A DNA stretch of 64,000 bases from an uncultured Bulleidia sp. (GCA_947087645.1 CAMUDN010000007.1:1-64000); one strand, 5' to 3'; positions 1 through 8,403 are shown, counted from the stretch's first letter. Made by a program: numbers and translations. Notes: generated by a model from the letters alone, not told the origin.

Positions 1-1
1 T

Positions 2-499
2 TATGATAAACAAGCAAATAGTTATGTTTTACAATATCGAAATAATAAGTTAGATGAGCGAGTAAATGTACCGATTAAAGTTGAATGGTTAGGCACAGAT
101 GGAACGAATAGTGAAATAAGTGTGCAGTTAAAGAAAGCAAGTCAGCTTATTAAAGAAGTTAAGGTAAAGAAAACAAGCCAATGGGAAGATAAGTTTGAAG
201 TAGTTAAGTATGATGATCAGTTAAAAGAGATTGATTATACCCAAGGTTATAGCCTAGAAGCAAGTACACCAAATGGATATACACTTGTTAAATCAGGTTA
301 TGATAAACAAGCAAATAGTTATGTTTTACAATATCGAAATAATAAGTTAGATCTTGTACATCATGATCATAATCATTCAATGACAAATGCTATTCCAAAT
401 ACAGCTGATAATAATAGATCATCATTTGTGTTTATGTTTGGCTTATCATTTATAGCTTATTTATCATTATTGTTATGGCGTTTTTATAAGCGATCATAA
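2..499 (+). CDS. C-terminal end of a repeat-containing surface protein (partial)
   Basis: The reading frame is open from the left edge of the window, so only the last 165 residues are seen and the true start lies outside. The visible part has beta-rich, Lys/Asp-rich sequence with the phrase YDKQANSYVLQYRNNK occurring twice, about 99 residues apart. This is the kind of tandem domain found in Cna_B-type adhesin stalks. The C-terminus has IPNTAD, then a hydrophobic segment (roughly SFVFMFGLSFIAYLSLLLW) and the basic tail RFYKRS. That is the layout of a sortase signal, with IPNTA resembling the LPNTA variant rather than canonical LPXTG. A wall-anchored adhesin or stalk protein is inferred. The full domain order and ligand cannot be seen. 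Confidence 0.65.
   Translation, partial: YDKQANSYVLQYRNNKLDERVNVPIKVEWLGTDGTNSEISVQLKKASQLIKEVKVKKTSQWEDKFEVVKYDDQLKEIDYTQGYSLEASTPNGYTLVKSGYDKQANSYVLQYRNNKLDLVHHDHNHSMTNAIPNTADNNRSSFVFMFGLSFIAYLSLLLWRFYKRS
298..352 (+). repeat. 55-bp direct repeat inside the surface protein gene
   Basis: Bases 298-352 are identical to bases 1-55, offset by exactly 297 bp (99 codons), so the repeat is in frame and reflects tandem protein domains. Identity at DNA level suggests recent duplication or gene conversion. Confidence 0.85.
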
Positions 500-507
500 T
501 TTGTTAA

Positions 508-533
508 AAACCCTTATTTGATAAGGGTTTTTA
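508..533 (+). terminator. Rho-independent terminator after the surface protein
   Basis: The hairpin AAACCCTTA / TAAGGGTTT with a short loop is followed by a T-rich stretch, 9 bases after the stop codon at 497-499. Confidence 0.85.
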
Positions 534-624
534 TTGTTTTGTGATGATAAAATCAATTATTCAAGTATGTAAAGGCTTTCAGTTAGAAAGTGAATTAAAA
601 GAATAGAAAGCACTTAAAACTTAG

Positions 625-633
625 TGATATAAT
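625..633 (+). promoter_or_regulatory. Extended -10 promoter for pgk operon
   Basis: TGATATAAT matches an extended -10 (TGnTATAAT) 24 bp before the pgk start. No good -35 is seen at 16-18 bp upstream, which is acceptable for an extended -10 promoter. The start codon is preceded by AAAAGGAGG at 642-650. Confidence 0.55.
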
Positions 634-656
634 AAGCAAGTAAAAGGAGGATAACC

Positions 657-1835
657 ATGGCGAAAGTTACGGTTAAGGACTTAGAGGTAGCAGGAAAACA
701 TGTGATTGTACGTGTTGATTTTAATGTTCCTCATAAGAATGGAATTATTACAGATGATAATCGTGTACGGGCAGCATTACCAACGATTAATTATTTAACA
801 GAACATGGTGCAAAAGTATTATTACTTAGTCATTTAGGCAAAGTGAAGACAGAAGAAGACAAAGCTAAAAATGATATGTCAATTGTTGCTGAATGTCTTG
901 CTAAATTGCAAAGTGCACCTGTTACATTTGTGAATGAAACAAGAGGGTCGAAGCTTGAAAAAGCAGTTAAAGAGCAGGTAAATGGTTCAATTGTTTTAAT
1001 GCAAAATACACGTTATGAAAAAGGTGAATCAAAAAATGATCCTGAATTAGGTAAATATTGGGCTTCTTTAGGTGATTTATTTGTTGAAGATGCCTTTGGC
1101 TCTGTTCATCGTGCCCATGCTTCAACAGTAGGCATTGCCAGTCATTTGCCAAGTGCATTAGGATTTTTAGTTGAAAAAGAAGTAGCTGTCTTGGGTAAGG
1201 CTGTTAATGATCCACAACGTCCATTTGTAGCTATTTTAGGTGGGGCAAAGGTATCCGATAAAATTGGTGTTATAGCTAATTTGTTGAAAATTGCTGATAA
1301 AGTTCTTATTGGTGGTGGTATGTCTTATACTTTTGCTAAAGCAAATGGAGGTAAAATTGGAACTTCATTATTAGAAGAAGATAAAATGGATTTAGCTAAG
1401 CAATTTATGCACGAAGGTAAAGGAAAGTTATTCTTACCAGTTGATACAGTAATTGCTAATGATTTTTCACATCCAAGTGAAATTAAAACTGTTGATGCCG
1501 GTTTAATTCCTGATGATTTTATGGGCTTAGATATTGGTCCTAAAACAGTTGAATTGTTTAAAAAAGAATTAGCTGGTGCAAAGACAGTATTTTGGAATGG
1601 ACCAATGGGTGTTTTTGAAGATGAACGTTTTGCAAAAGGAACTATAGCTATTTGTGAGGAATTAGCTTCTTTACAAGGTGCAACAACAATTATTGGTGGT
1701 GGTGATTCCGCTTCAGCAGCTAAGAATTTAGGATATGCTGAAAAATTCAGTCATATTTCAACAGGTGGTGGAGCATCACTTGAATATATGGAAGGAAAGG
1801 AGTTACCGGGTATTGCTATTATTCCGGAAAAATAA
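657..1835 (+). CDS. pgk: Phosphoglycerate kinase
   Basis: A 392-residue protein of normal length for cytosolic phosphoglycerate kinase, which transfers phosphate from 1,3-bisphosphoglycerate to ADP in glycolysis. Family landmarks are the N-terminal RVDFNVP segment, LLSHLGK, FVEDAFGSVHRAHAST, the AILGGAKVSDK stretch, the NGPMGVFE segment and the glycine-rich GGGDSA near the nucleotide site. The start is fixed by a strong AAAAGGAGG six bases upstream. It leads a three-gene operon, two bases ahead of tpiA and followed by eno. gapA and pgm are not in this cluster. Confidence 0.98.
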   Translation: MAKVTVKDLEVAGKHVIVRVDFNVPHKNGIITDDNRVRAALPTINYLTEHGAKVLLLSHLGKVKTEEDKAKNDMSIVAECLAKLQSAPVTFVNETRGSKLEKAVKEQVNGSIVLMQNTRYEKGESKNDPELGKYWASLGDLFVEDAFGSVHRAHASTVGIASHLPSALGFLVEKEVAVLGKAVNDPQRPFVAILGGAKVSDKIGVIANLLKIADKVLIGGGMSYTFAKANGGKIGTSLLEEDKMDLAKQFMHEGKGKLFLPVDTVIANDFSHPSEIKTVDAGLIPDDFMGLDIGPKTVELFKKELAGAKTVFWNGPMGVFEDERFAKGTIAICEELASLQGATTIIGGGDSASAAKNLGYAEKFSHISTGGGASLEYMEGKELPGIAIIPEK

Positions 1836-1837
1836 TT

Positions 1838-2590
1838 ATGAAAAGAAAAGCTATTATTGTTGGTAACTGGAAGATGAATAAAACACCGGTTGAAACTGAA
1901 TCATTTGTACGAACAATTGAAACTTATTTAACCGGTAAAGAAAATGCTGATTATGGTATTGCCACACCATTTGTTGATTTATATGTGGCTGTTCGTAATG
2001 CTAAAAATTTGATTATAGCTGCTGAAAATTGTCATGAAAAGGATGCTGGTGCATATACAGGTGAAGTTTCTGTACCGATGTTAAAAGAAGTTGGTATTAC
2101 TTATTGTATTATTGGACATTCGGAAAGAAGAACATACTATAATGAAACAAATGAAGCATGTGCTTTAAAAGCTAAGCGTTTATTTCAAGCAGATATTACG
2201 CCAATTTTGTGTATTGGTGAAACAGAAGAGCAGTATGACAATGCTCAAACAGCTAATGTTATCAAAGATCAGTTAAGTGGTTCTTTAGCTGGTCTTACAG
2301 CTGAAGAAGTAGCAAGTATGGTAATTGCCTATGAGCCAATTTGGGCAATCGGCACAGGTAAAAGTGCTGATGTAAAGACAGCTGAAGAATGTTGTAAATT
2401 AGTAAGAGAAACAGTAGCTAATTTGTATGATAAAGAAACAGCTGAAAAAGTACGTATTCAATATGGTGGATCAGTTAAGCCAAATAATATTCGTGAATAT
2501 ATGGCTTGTGATGATATTGATGGAGCTTTAATTGGTGGTGCTTCATTAAAAGAAGAATCATTTAAAGAATTAATTGATGCAACAAAATAG
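1838..2590 (+). CDS. tpiA: Triosephosphate isomerase
   Basis: A 250-residue TIM barrel that interconverts dihydroxyacetone phosphate and glyceraldehyde 3-phosphate. Visible signatures are GNWKMNK at the N-terminus (substrate-binding Asn/Lys), the catalytic-histidine region IIGHSERR, the catalytic-glutamate region VIAYEPIWAIGTGK that leads into the flexible loop, and the phosphate-binding IQYGGSV and GALIGGASL near the end. Only two bases separate it from pgk, so translation is probably coupled; no separate strong ribosome site is apparent. Confidence 0.98.
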   Translation: MKRKAIIVGNWKMNKTPVETESFVRTIETYLTGKENADYGIATPFVDLYVAVRNAKNLIIAAENCHEKDAGAYTGEVSVPMLKEVGITYCIIGHSERRTYYNETNEACALKAKRLFQADITPILCIGETEEQYDNAQTANVIKDQLSGSLAGLTAEEVASMVIAYEPIWAIGTGKSADVKTAEECCKLVRETVANLYDKETAEKVRIQYGGSVKPNNIREYMACDDIDGALIGGASLKEESFKELIDATK

Positions 2591-2615
2591 TTAGTTAGGA
2601 TAGGAGGAAATAGAA

Positions 2616-3965
2616 ATGCCTAATTTTATTGATCCAATTGCAGAAGTTTATGCACGTGAAATTTTAGACTCTAGAGGAAATCCGACAGTAGAAGCAGAAA
2701 TATACACTGAATCAGGAGCCTTTGGACGTGCAATTGTTCCTTCAGGAGCTTCAACAGGTGAAAGAGAAGCTTTAGAGTTAAGAGATGGTGATAAATCTCG
2801 TTATGCTGGTAAAGGTACTTTAAAAGCAGTTGAAAATATTAATGAAAAAATTGCACCTGCAGTTGAAGGTTTAAATGTATTTGATCAAGTTTTAATTGAT
2901 AAGGTCATGATTGAATTAGATGGTACAGAATTTAAGAGTAATTTAGGTGCTAATGCAACTTTAGCTGTATCTTTAGCAGCTGCAAGAGCCGCTGCTGATG
3001 CTTGTGGTTTACCATTATATGAATATATTGGTGGAACTAACGCAAAAGTTTTACCAGTACCAATGATGAATGTTTTAAATGGTGGTAAACATGCTGATTC
3101 TGCTGCTGATTGTCAAGAATATATGATTATGCCAGTAGGAGCTAAAAATGTACATGAAGCAATTCGTATGGGTGCGGAAACATTCCATGCTTTGAAGAAA
3201 GTTCTTAAGAAATATGGTTATAATACAGCTGTTGGTGATGAAGGAGGATATGCTCCATCAACGATTAAAGGTAATAATGGTCCATTAGAAACATTGGGTA
3301 ATGAAGGTCCTTTAGAATTAATGGTTGAAGCAGTTAAAGCAGCTGGTTATGAATTAGGTAAAGATATTTGCTTTGCTATGGACTTAGCAGCTTCAGAATT
3401 TTATGATGCAGAAAAAGGTAAATATGTATTAAAACGTTCAGGCGAAGGTGAAAAATCAAGTTTAGAAATGATTGATATGCTTGAAAAATGGGTTGAAAAG
3501 TATCCTTTGATTTCCATTGAAGATGGTTTAGCTGAAAATGACTGGGACGGTTGGGTTGAATTAACTAAACGTCTAGGTAAAAAAGTTCAATTAGTTGGTG
3601 ATGATTTATTCGTTACAAATACAACTTATATTAAGAAGGGAATTGAACTTGGAGCAGCTAATTCTGTCTTAATTAAAGTAAACCAAATTGGTACTTTAAC
3701 GGAAACATTAGATGCTATTGAAATGGCTAAAGAAGCTAAATATACAGCTGTTGTTTCCCATCGCTCAGGTGAATCAGAAGATAGTACAATTGCTGATTTA
3801 GTTGTTGCCACAAATGCTGGTCAAATTAAGACAGGTTCTTTAAGTAGAACAGATCGTATTGCTAAATATAATCAATTAATGAGAATTGAAGAAGAATTAG
3901 ATGAAGTTGCACAATATCGTGGTCGTAAAGCTTTCTATAATGTTAAAGCTATTTCATCAAAATAA
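2616..3965 (+). CDS. eno: Enolase
   Basis: A 449-residue protein that converts 2-phosphoglycerate to phosphoenolpyruvate. Motifs include the N-terminal ILDSRGNPTVE, the SGASTG loop, the GGKHAD region, the metal-binding acidic residues in SIEDGLAENDWDGW and LVGDDLFVTN, and the signature LIKVNQIGTLTET followed by SHRSGESED. It is the last gene of the glycolytic operon, with AGGAGG upstream at 2600-2605, and is followed directly by a strong terminator. Codon use is strongly biased to AT-ending codons, as expected for a highly expressed native gene. Confidence 0.98.
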   Translation: MPNFIDPIAEVYAREILDSRGNPTVEAEIYTESGAFGRAIVPSGASTGEREALELRDGDKSRYAGKGTLKAVENINEKIAPAVEGLNVFDQVLIDKVMIELDGTEFKSNLGANATLAVSLAAARAAADACGLPLYEYIGGTNAKVLPVPMMNVLNGGKHADSAADCQEYMIMPVGAKNVHEAIRMGAETFHALKKVLKKYGYNTAVGDEGGYAPSTIKGNNGPLETLGNEGPLELMVEAVKAAGYELGKDICFAMDLAASEFYDAEKGKYVLKRSGEGEKSSLEMIDMLEKWVEKYPLISIEDGLAENDWDGWVELTKRLGKKVQLVGDDLFVTNTTYIKKGIELGAANSVLIKVNQIGTLTETLDAIEMAKEAKYTAVVSHRSGESEDSTIADLVVATNAGQIKTGSLSRTDRIAKYNQLMRIEEELDEVAQYRGRKAFYNVKAISSK

Positions 3966-3970
3966 TTAAT

Positions 3971-4004
3971 AAAAGTTCTTAATCAAATGATTAAGAACTT
4001 TTTT
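3971..4004 (+). terminator. Rho-independent terminator after eno
   Basis: A long stem, AAAAGTTCTTAAT paired with ATTAAGAACTTTT across a short loop, ends in a T run 5 bases after the eno stop. It closes the pgk-tpiA-eno operon. Confidence 0.92.
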
Positions 4005-4049
4005 AATACTATAAAATATGATATATTCATAATAATTAAGGTGATTTTT

Positions 4050-4664
4050 ATGAATAAAAAATATTTAAGTATATTCTTAGTATTATTTTTATGTACAGGT
4101 TGTTTAGCAAAATGGAGTAGTAAAAATGATTTATCTTTGCTTTATCATGATTTACCAAAAGATAATGAATTTACATTGATAGATAAAAAAGACTTAATTA
4201 CTTTTTTAGATAATGGTACAGGTATTTTGACCATGGGATTTCCATCTTGCAAATGGTGTCAAGCATATTATCCATCTTTTAATGAGTTATTAAAAAAAGA
4301 AAAAATAAAGACGAAGTATTTCAATATTTATGAGCAGAAGAAAAATGATCGTTCTTTTTATGATCAGGTAGCAAATAAAATTAAAGCAATGAATAAAACA
4401 GGTAAAGAAATTATTAAGTATGATAATGATGGTAAAATGGTTATTTATGTCCCCCTTGTTTTATTTATTGAAAATGGCAAGATAATAGCTTTTGATAATG
4501 AAACAAGTGATATTAAAGGTATGGAAATAAAAGATTATTGGACACCTGAAAAGAAAGAGCAATTTCAAATAAAGATGAGAGAATTAATTAAGCAAAATAA
4601 AAAAGCTCAAGAGAATAATCAGGCAGGCGGTTGTAATAGTTCTAAATCTTGTAAAGTAAATTAG
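4050..4664 (+). CDS. Thioredoxin-like lipoprotein, bacteriocin-transport-accessory type
   Basis: The 204-residue product starts at ATG 4050, preceded by AAGGTG. An upstream in-frame ATG at 3987 lies inside the eno terminator and is rejected. Residues 1-20 form a signal peptide ending FLCTGC, a slightly unusual lipobox with Cys rather than Leu at -3. The core has GFPSCKWCQAYYP, a thioredoxin CxxC active site, then a cis-proline-like YVPLVLFIENG region. The C-terminus adds two further cysteines (GGCNSSKSC). The fold suggests extracytoplasmic disulfide chemistry at the membrane surface. The substrate is unknown. A paralogue lies at 50166. Confidence 0.75.
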   Translation: MNKKYLSIFLVLFLCTGCLAKWSSKNDLSLLYHDLPKDNEFTLIDKKDLITFLDNGTGILTMGFPSCKWCQAYYPSFNELLKKEKIKTKYFNIYEQKKNDRSFYDQVANKIKAMNKTGKEIIKYDNDGKMVIYVPLVLFIENGKIIAFDNETSDIKGMEIKDYWTPEKKEQFQIKMRELIKQNKKAQENNQAGGCNSSKSCKVN

Positions 4665-4700
4665 TAAATGATATAATTCTAGCGTTATAAGGTGGTTTAA

Positions 4701-4934
4701 ATGAATAGTATACTAAATCCAATTTTAATGATTATTTCAGCTATAATCATTATCTTAACGTTATTACAAGGTGGTAAATCGGATGGTATTTCAGGAGCGT
4801 TTACTGGTAATGGCGGGCTTAATTTATTTGCAAATCAAAAAGAAAGAGGATCTGAAAAAGTTATATCAAATATGACTTTGATACTTGGTATTATCTTTTT
4901 TATCTTGGTTATTGCAATAAGAATTATGAAATAG
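4701..4934 (+). CDS. secG: Preprotein translocase subunit SecG
   Basis: A 77-residue protein with two hydrophobic helices (about residues 4-24 and 55-75) flanking a glycine-rich loop that contains LLQGGKSDGISGAFTGN. This is the layout of SecG, a SecYEG translocon partner. The AAGGTGG at 4689-4695 supports the start. Genomic position is diagnostic, because secG-rnr-smpB-ssrA is a conserved Firmicutes neighbourhood and all four are present here in order. Confidence 0.93.
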   Translation: MNSILNPILMIISAIIIILTLLQGGKSDGISGAFTGNGGLNLFANQKERGSEKVISNMTLILGIIFFILVIAIRIMK

Positions 4935-4935
4935 G

Positions 4936-4960
4936 AACCGGTTATTAAGACCGGTTTTTA
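4936..4960 (+). terminator. Terminator between secG and rnr
   Basis: The inverted repeat AACCGGT / ACCGGTT with a 7-base loop is followed by TTT, just after the secG stop. The T run is short, so readthrough into rnr is likely. Confidence 0.65.
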
Positions 4961-4975
4961 AATCGAGGATATACC

Positions 4976-7048
4976 ATGGAAAAAGAACAAATTATTAATT
5001 ATTTAAAACAAACTCCTCATGTTAAACATACATTATGTGAAATGAAGAGATTTTTTAAAATAGATAAATTAAATAAAATTTTATTAGAAATGAAGAAAGA
5101 ACACCTTATTTTTCAAAATGCTAAAAAAGAATTTTTAACGATTGAACAAGCAGGTATGATAGTAGGAAAATTATCAATTAATCGATCAGGAATGGGTTTT
5201 ATTGATGATGAAAAAAAAGGATCATATAAGATTGATAAAAAGGATTTACAAACAGCGATGAATGGGGATATTGTTGTTATTCAACGTTTGAAAAAATCAT
5301 TTTGGGCAAAGGTTATAGCTATTAAACAAAGGGCTTTAGATAAATTAGTGGGAACGATAGATACAAGTAATATAAAACATATATTTATACCAGATGATGA
5401 TCGCTTAAAAGCACATAATATTTATTTTAGTTATCCAAAAGACTTTATGCCTATAGATGGTTTAAAAGTACTTGTTCATATTACTAGATATGGAAAACCA
5501 TTATTTGTTAATTTAGTAAAAGTTATTGGTCATAAGGATGATCCGGGGGTAGATATTAGTTCTATTTTGGCAAGTTATAATATTCCTTTAACATTTCCAG
5601 AAGATGTTATGCAAGATATTAAAAAATTAGCTAAAAAAGTTTATAAGAAACAATTAAATGGACGAAAAGATTTACGTCAAATGCCTTTTATAACGATTGA
5701 TGGTGATCATTCAAAGGATTTTGATGATGCATTAACAGTAAAAAAAAGAAAGAATGGTTATCATTTATGGGTAGCTATTGCTGATGTATCAACTTATGTA
5801 AAAGCTGGATCTGCTTTAGATAAAGAAGCTCAAAAGCGTTCCTTTTCAACATATGTTATTGATCGTGTGGTACCAATGCTACCACATGAATTAAGTAATG
5901 GTTTAGCTTCTCTTAATCCCCATCAAGATCGGCTGACTATAACGTGTGAAATGTTTATTAACAAGCAAGGTAATATTGTTGATTATGAAATATATCCAGC
6001 TGTTATTAATTCATTTGCTAGAATGACATATAATGTTGTTAATCAAATTTTAAAGGGTGATAAAAAGAAAAAAAAGGAATATCATTCTTTAGTTAAATTG
6101 TTACAAAATTTATGGGCATGTTCGTTAGTTATTCGCCAAAATCGTGAACAAAAGGGAGCTATTGAATTTAGTACTTTAGAAAGTGAAGTTGAAGTTGATG
6201 AAAAAGGAAAAGCTATTGCAATATATCCACGACAAAGAGATATAGCTGAAAAAATGGTTGAAGATTGTATGATTGCAGCTAATGTCTCGGTTGCTAATTA
6301 TATGAGTAAACATAATATACCTTGTATATATCGGATTCATGAAAAACCAGGTATGGAAAAAATGAATTGTTTTAAACAAGTAGCTACAGCTTTAGGAGAA
6401 ACATTTAATTATGTTAAAAATGATATAAAGCCAAAAGATATTCAAAAATTTTTATCTTCAATTAAAGATGATAAAGAAGTTATGTTATTAAATAATTTAT
6501 TGTTAAGAAGTATGCAAAAAGCAAAATATGATATAGAAAATAAAGGTCACTTTGGTTTAGCGGAAGATAATTATTTACATTTTACTTCGCCTATTCGTCG
6601 TTATCCTGATTTGATTGTGCATCGGATGTTATGGAAATATGTTTTTCAAGGTAAAAAAAGGAAGATGAAGATAGATCTTGATCAGAATAAAATATTTGCA
6701 CAACATGCATCTGTTCAAGAAAGAATTTGTACAGATGCTGAGTATGCTTGCTTAGATATGAAAAAAGCTGAATATATGGGTCAATGTATTGGTCAAAAAA
6801 TGGTGGGTATAATTACAAATATTACTTCATTTGGTATGTTTGTACAGTTAAAAAATACGATAGAAGGGCTTATATCGTTACAAAATATGCCCGATGATTA
6901 TTATCAATTTGATGAAAAGAGAATGGAATTGGTTGGTCAAAAGAGGCATTCTGTTTATCGTGTCGGGCAAGAAATTATGATTGAAGTTATAGCTGGTAAT
7001 AAGCAAAGAGGAACGGTTGATTTTGCTTTAGTAAGTAATAAAGTGTAG
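4976..7048 (+). CDS. rnr: Ribonuclease R (RNase II/R family 3'-5' exoribonuclease)
   Basis: A 690-residue RNase R. The N-terminus has a winged-helix-like segment and cold-shock/OB domains (GKLSINRSGMGFIDDEK). The RNB catalytic domain is centred on TIDGDHSKDFDDALTV, whose aspartates bind the catalytic magnesium ions. It continues through WVAIADVSTYV and NGLASLNPHQDRLT to the FTSPIRRYPDLIVHR signature. An S1 domain (GIITNITSFGMFVQL) closes the protein. It degrades structured RNA and, with SmpB-tmRNA encoded downstream, destroys non-stop mRNAs. Confidence 0.97.
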   Translation: MEKEQIINYLKQTPHVKHTLCEMKRFFKIDKLNKILLEMKKEHLIFQNAKKEFLTIEQAGMIVGKLSINRSGMGFIDDEKKGSYKIDKKDLQTAMNGDIVVIQRLKKSFWAKVIAIKQRALDKLVGTIDTSNIKHIFIPDDDRLKAHNIYFSYPKDFMPIDGLKVLVHITRYGKPLFVNLVKVIGHKDDPGVDISSILASYNIPLTFPEDVMQDIKKLAKKVYKKQLNGRKDLRQMPFITIDGDHSKDFDDALTVKKRKNGYHLWVAIADVSTYVKAGSALDKEAQKRSFSTYVIDRVVPMLPHELSNGLASLNPHQDRLTITCEMFINKQGNIVDYEIYPAVINSFARMTYNVVNQILKGDKKKKKEYHSLVKLLQNLWACSLVIRQNREQKGAIEFSTLESEVEVDEKGKAIAIYPRQRDIAEKMVEDCMIAANVSVANYMSKHNIPCIYRIHEKPGMEKMNCFKQVATALGETFNYVKNDIKPKDIQKFLSSIKDDKEVMLLNNLLLRSMQKAKYDIENKGHFGLAEDNYLHFTSPIRRYPDLIVHRMLWKYVFQGKKRKMKIDLDQNKIFAQHASVQERICTDAEYACLDMKKAEYMGQCIGQKMVGIITNITSFGMFVQLKNTIEGLISLQNMPDDYYQFDEKRMELVGQKRHSVYRVGQEIMIEVIAGNKQRGTVDFALVSNKV

Positions 7049-7059
7049 GTGTATAAATT

Positions 7060-7512
7060 ATGGAAAAGATAAAAGTTATTGCTTTTAATAAACGAGCAAA
7101 TCATGATTATTTTTTAAGTGATCGATATGAATGTGGCATGGTATTAACCGGTACAGAGATAAAGTCTTTAAGATTAGGAAAAGTTCAGTTTAAAGATGCA
7201 TATATAACGATAAGAAAGCGTGAAGCGTGGTTAAAGATGTTACATATTTCACCATATAAATTTGGGAATATCTTTAATGTTGATGAAACAAGAGATCGTA
7301 AATTATTGTTACATAAATTAGAAATTATACGTTTAGATCAAAAAATACGTTTAAAAGGTTTTACTTTAATTCCAGTACGTATTTATTTAAAAAATGGGCG
7401 CGCTAAAATAGAGATCGCATTAGCTAAAGGTAAAAATTTACATGATAAAAGAATGAGTGCTAAAGAAAGAGATGCACAAAGAGAAATTGGTAAAGCATTA
7501 AAGCACTATTGA
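7060..7512 (+). CDS. smpB: SsrA-binding protein SmpB
   Basis: A 150-residue SmpB, the partner that brings tmRNA to stalled ribosomes. Landmarks are the N-terminal NKRANHDYFLSDRYECGMVLTGTEIKSLR region, AWLKMLHISPY, the RKLLLHK segment, and the basic C-terminal tail (AKGKNLHDKRMSAKERDAQRE) that enters the mRNA channel. It begins 11 bases after rnr and lies immediately upstream of ssrA, its RNA partner. Confidence 0.97.
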   Translation: MEKIKVIAFNKRANHDYFLSDRYECGMVLTGTEIKSLRLGKVQFKDAYITIRKREAWLKMLHISPYKFGNIFNVDETRDRKLLLHKLEIIRLDQKIRLKGFTLIPVRIYLKNGRAKIEIALAKGKNLHDKRMSAKERDAQREIGKALKHY

Positions 7513-7545
7513 TTTATTTTTAAAATATGAATATATTTATTCTAT

Positions 7546-7905
7546 GGGGCTGTTTTGGTTTCGACAGGTTAATGTTTGATTTAAGTGGCAGTGGAGTCAT
7601 GACCTAATCATGGTAAAAATAAACGCAAATACAAATAGAAGTGCAAACTTCGCATTCGCTGCCTAATAGACGCTAGAAGCGTTGCAGCATCCAATTATAA
7701 AAAGTAGCCGTCTTTTTATAATTGTGTAAAAAAACGGATAAGAAAAGTTATAACCTAGCTAACTTTTTTGACAATTAATAGGTAAATTCGAATATTGATT
7801 TTTGTCATTTTAAATCAATTCGTCTTATTTTAAAATGACTAAACTGTAGATGCTTAAATGTGGGACTTATCTTGGACAGGGGTTCGATTCTCCTCAGCTC
7901 CACCA
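7546..7905 (+). ncRNA. ssrA: Transfer-messenger RNA
   Basis: The 5' end GGGGCTGTTTTGGTTTCGAC and the 3' end GGTTCGATTCTCC...CAGCTCCACCA form the tRNA-like domain; GGGGCTG pairs with CAGCTCC (one G-U). Length is about 360 nt. A mini-ORF starting at GCA 7625, preceded by ATAAAC (compare ATAGTC in E. coli), reads ANTNRSANFAFAA and stops at TAA 7664 with a second in-frame TAG next to it, so the predicted proteolysis tag is 13 codons with the typical hydrophobic end. The final bases coincide with the left attachment core of the mobile element. The encoded CCA appears to come from the element side of the junction. Confidence 0.95.
7894..7903 (+). other. Left attachment core (attL) within ssrA
   Basis: TCAGCTCCAC forms the end of the tmRNA acceptor strand and is repeated exactly at 17732-17741. 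Sequence to the left is ssrA; sequence to the right is element DNA. Large serine recombinases need only a 2-bp common core, so the 10-bp identity is more than the minimum and the exact crossover cannot be placed within it. Confidence 0.8.
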
Positions 7906-7965
7906 GAACGCGAAGCGTCGAACTCTATTCTTTTTCAAGAATGAGTTCGCGCTTGTCTATAAATT

Positions 7966-7995
7966 CGAGGGTTGCTAACGCAGCCCTCGTTTTTT
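7966..7995 (+). terminator. Element-borne terminator now downstream of tmRNA
   Basis: CGAGGGTTGC pairs with GCAGCCCTCG (one G-U) across the loop TAAC and is followed by six T. In the integrated state it lies 60 bp after ssrA and can replace the displaced native terminator. In the excised circle it would lie just after the recombinase gene, and its loop contains the predicted stop codon of the extended recombinase frame. Confidence 0.75.
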
Positions 7996-8127
7996 GTTTG
8001 AAAAAGCAAGATTTCAAGAACAAAAGACAGAGCGTGTGCCTCGCTGGCGCTTTCGCGCCGCTCGCCACACGAAGAAGACGAGCTGGGCACAGGGAAAAGG
8101 CGGGGTGTGTGGAAAAACTCGTTTTAA

Positions 8128-8403
8128 TTTTTTCCACGCATATTTTGTTGACTATCAAGGGCTTTGAGGCGAATCGCTATTTTTGTGTGGGATTTTCGTT
8201 TTTGATTTTCCCACGCATTTTTTGTTGATAGTCAAGGGCTTCAGACCGTTTGTGGAAATGTGGAAAAAAATATCTATTAGTCTATATATATTTTATCCTG
8301 TGCCCCCTTTTAATTTTATATAGGGGGGAGTTGAAAAAAAATCTTCCACATCCCCACATTTGCCTTGAAGCCCTTGTGTGCGTTGAAAAAATGCGTGGGA
8401 AAA
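8128..8403 (+). repeat. Composite iteron cluster flanking an AT-rich core: putative replication origin
   Basis: Three copies of a composite motif are seen. CCACGCAT (8134, 8211) is followed 23 bp on by AAGGGCTT (8157, 8234). The third copy is inverted (AAGCCCTT 8368, ATGCGTGG 8391) with the same spacing. The two direct copies are also followed by TTGACTATCAA and its reverse complement TTGATAGTCAA. Several GTGGAAA/TTTCCAC boxes lie in the same interval. Between direct and inverted copies is an AT-rich stretch (8266-8297) and a CCCCCT/AGGGGG stem at 8303-8327. This is origin-like architecture next to a helicase gene. The long apparent ORFs across this stretch are not believed. Confidence 0.6.

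Noticed and set aside
3987..4049. Upstream start of the thioredoxin-like lipoprotein
   Set aside because: It lies in the eno terminator and would put 21 residues before a good signal peptide.
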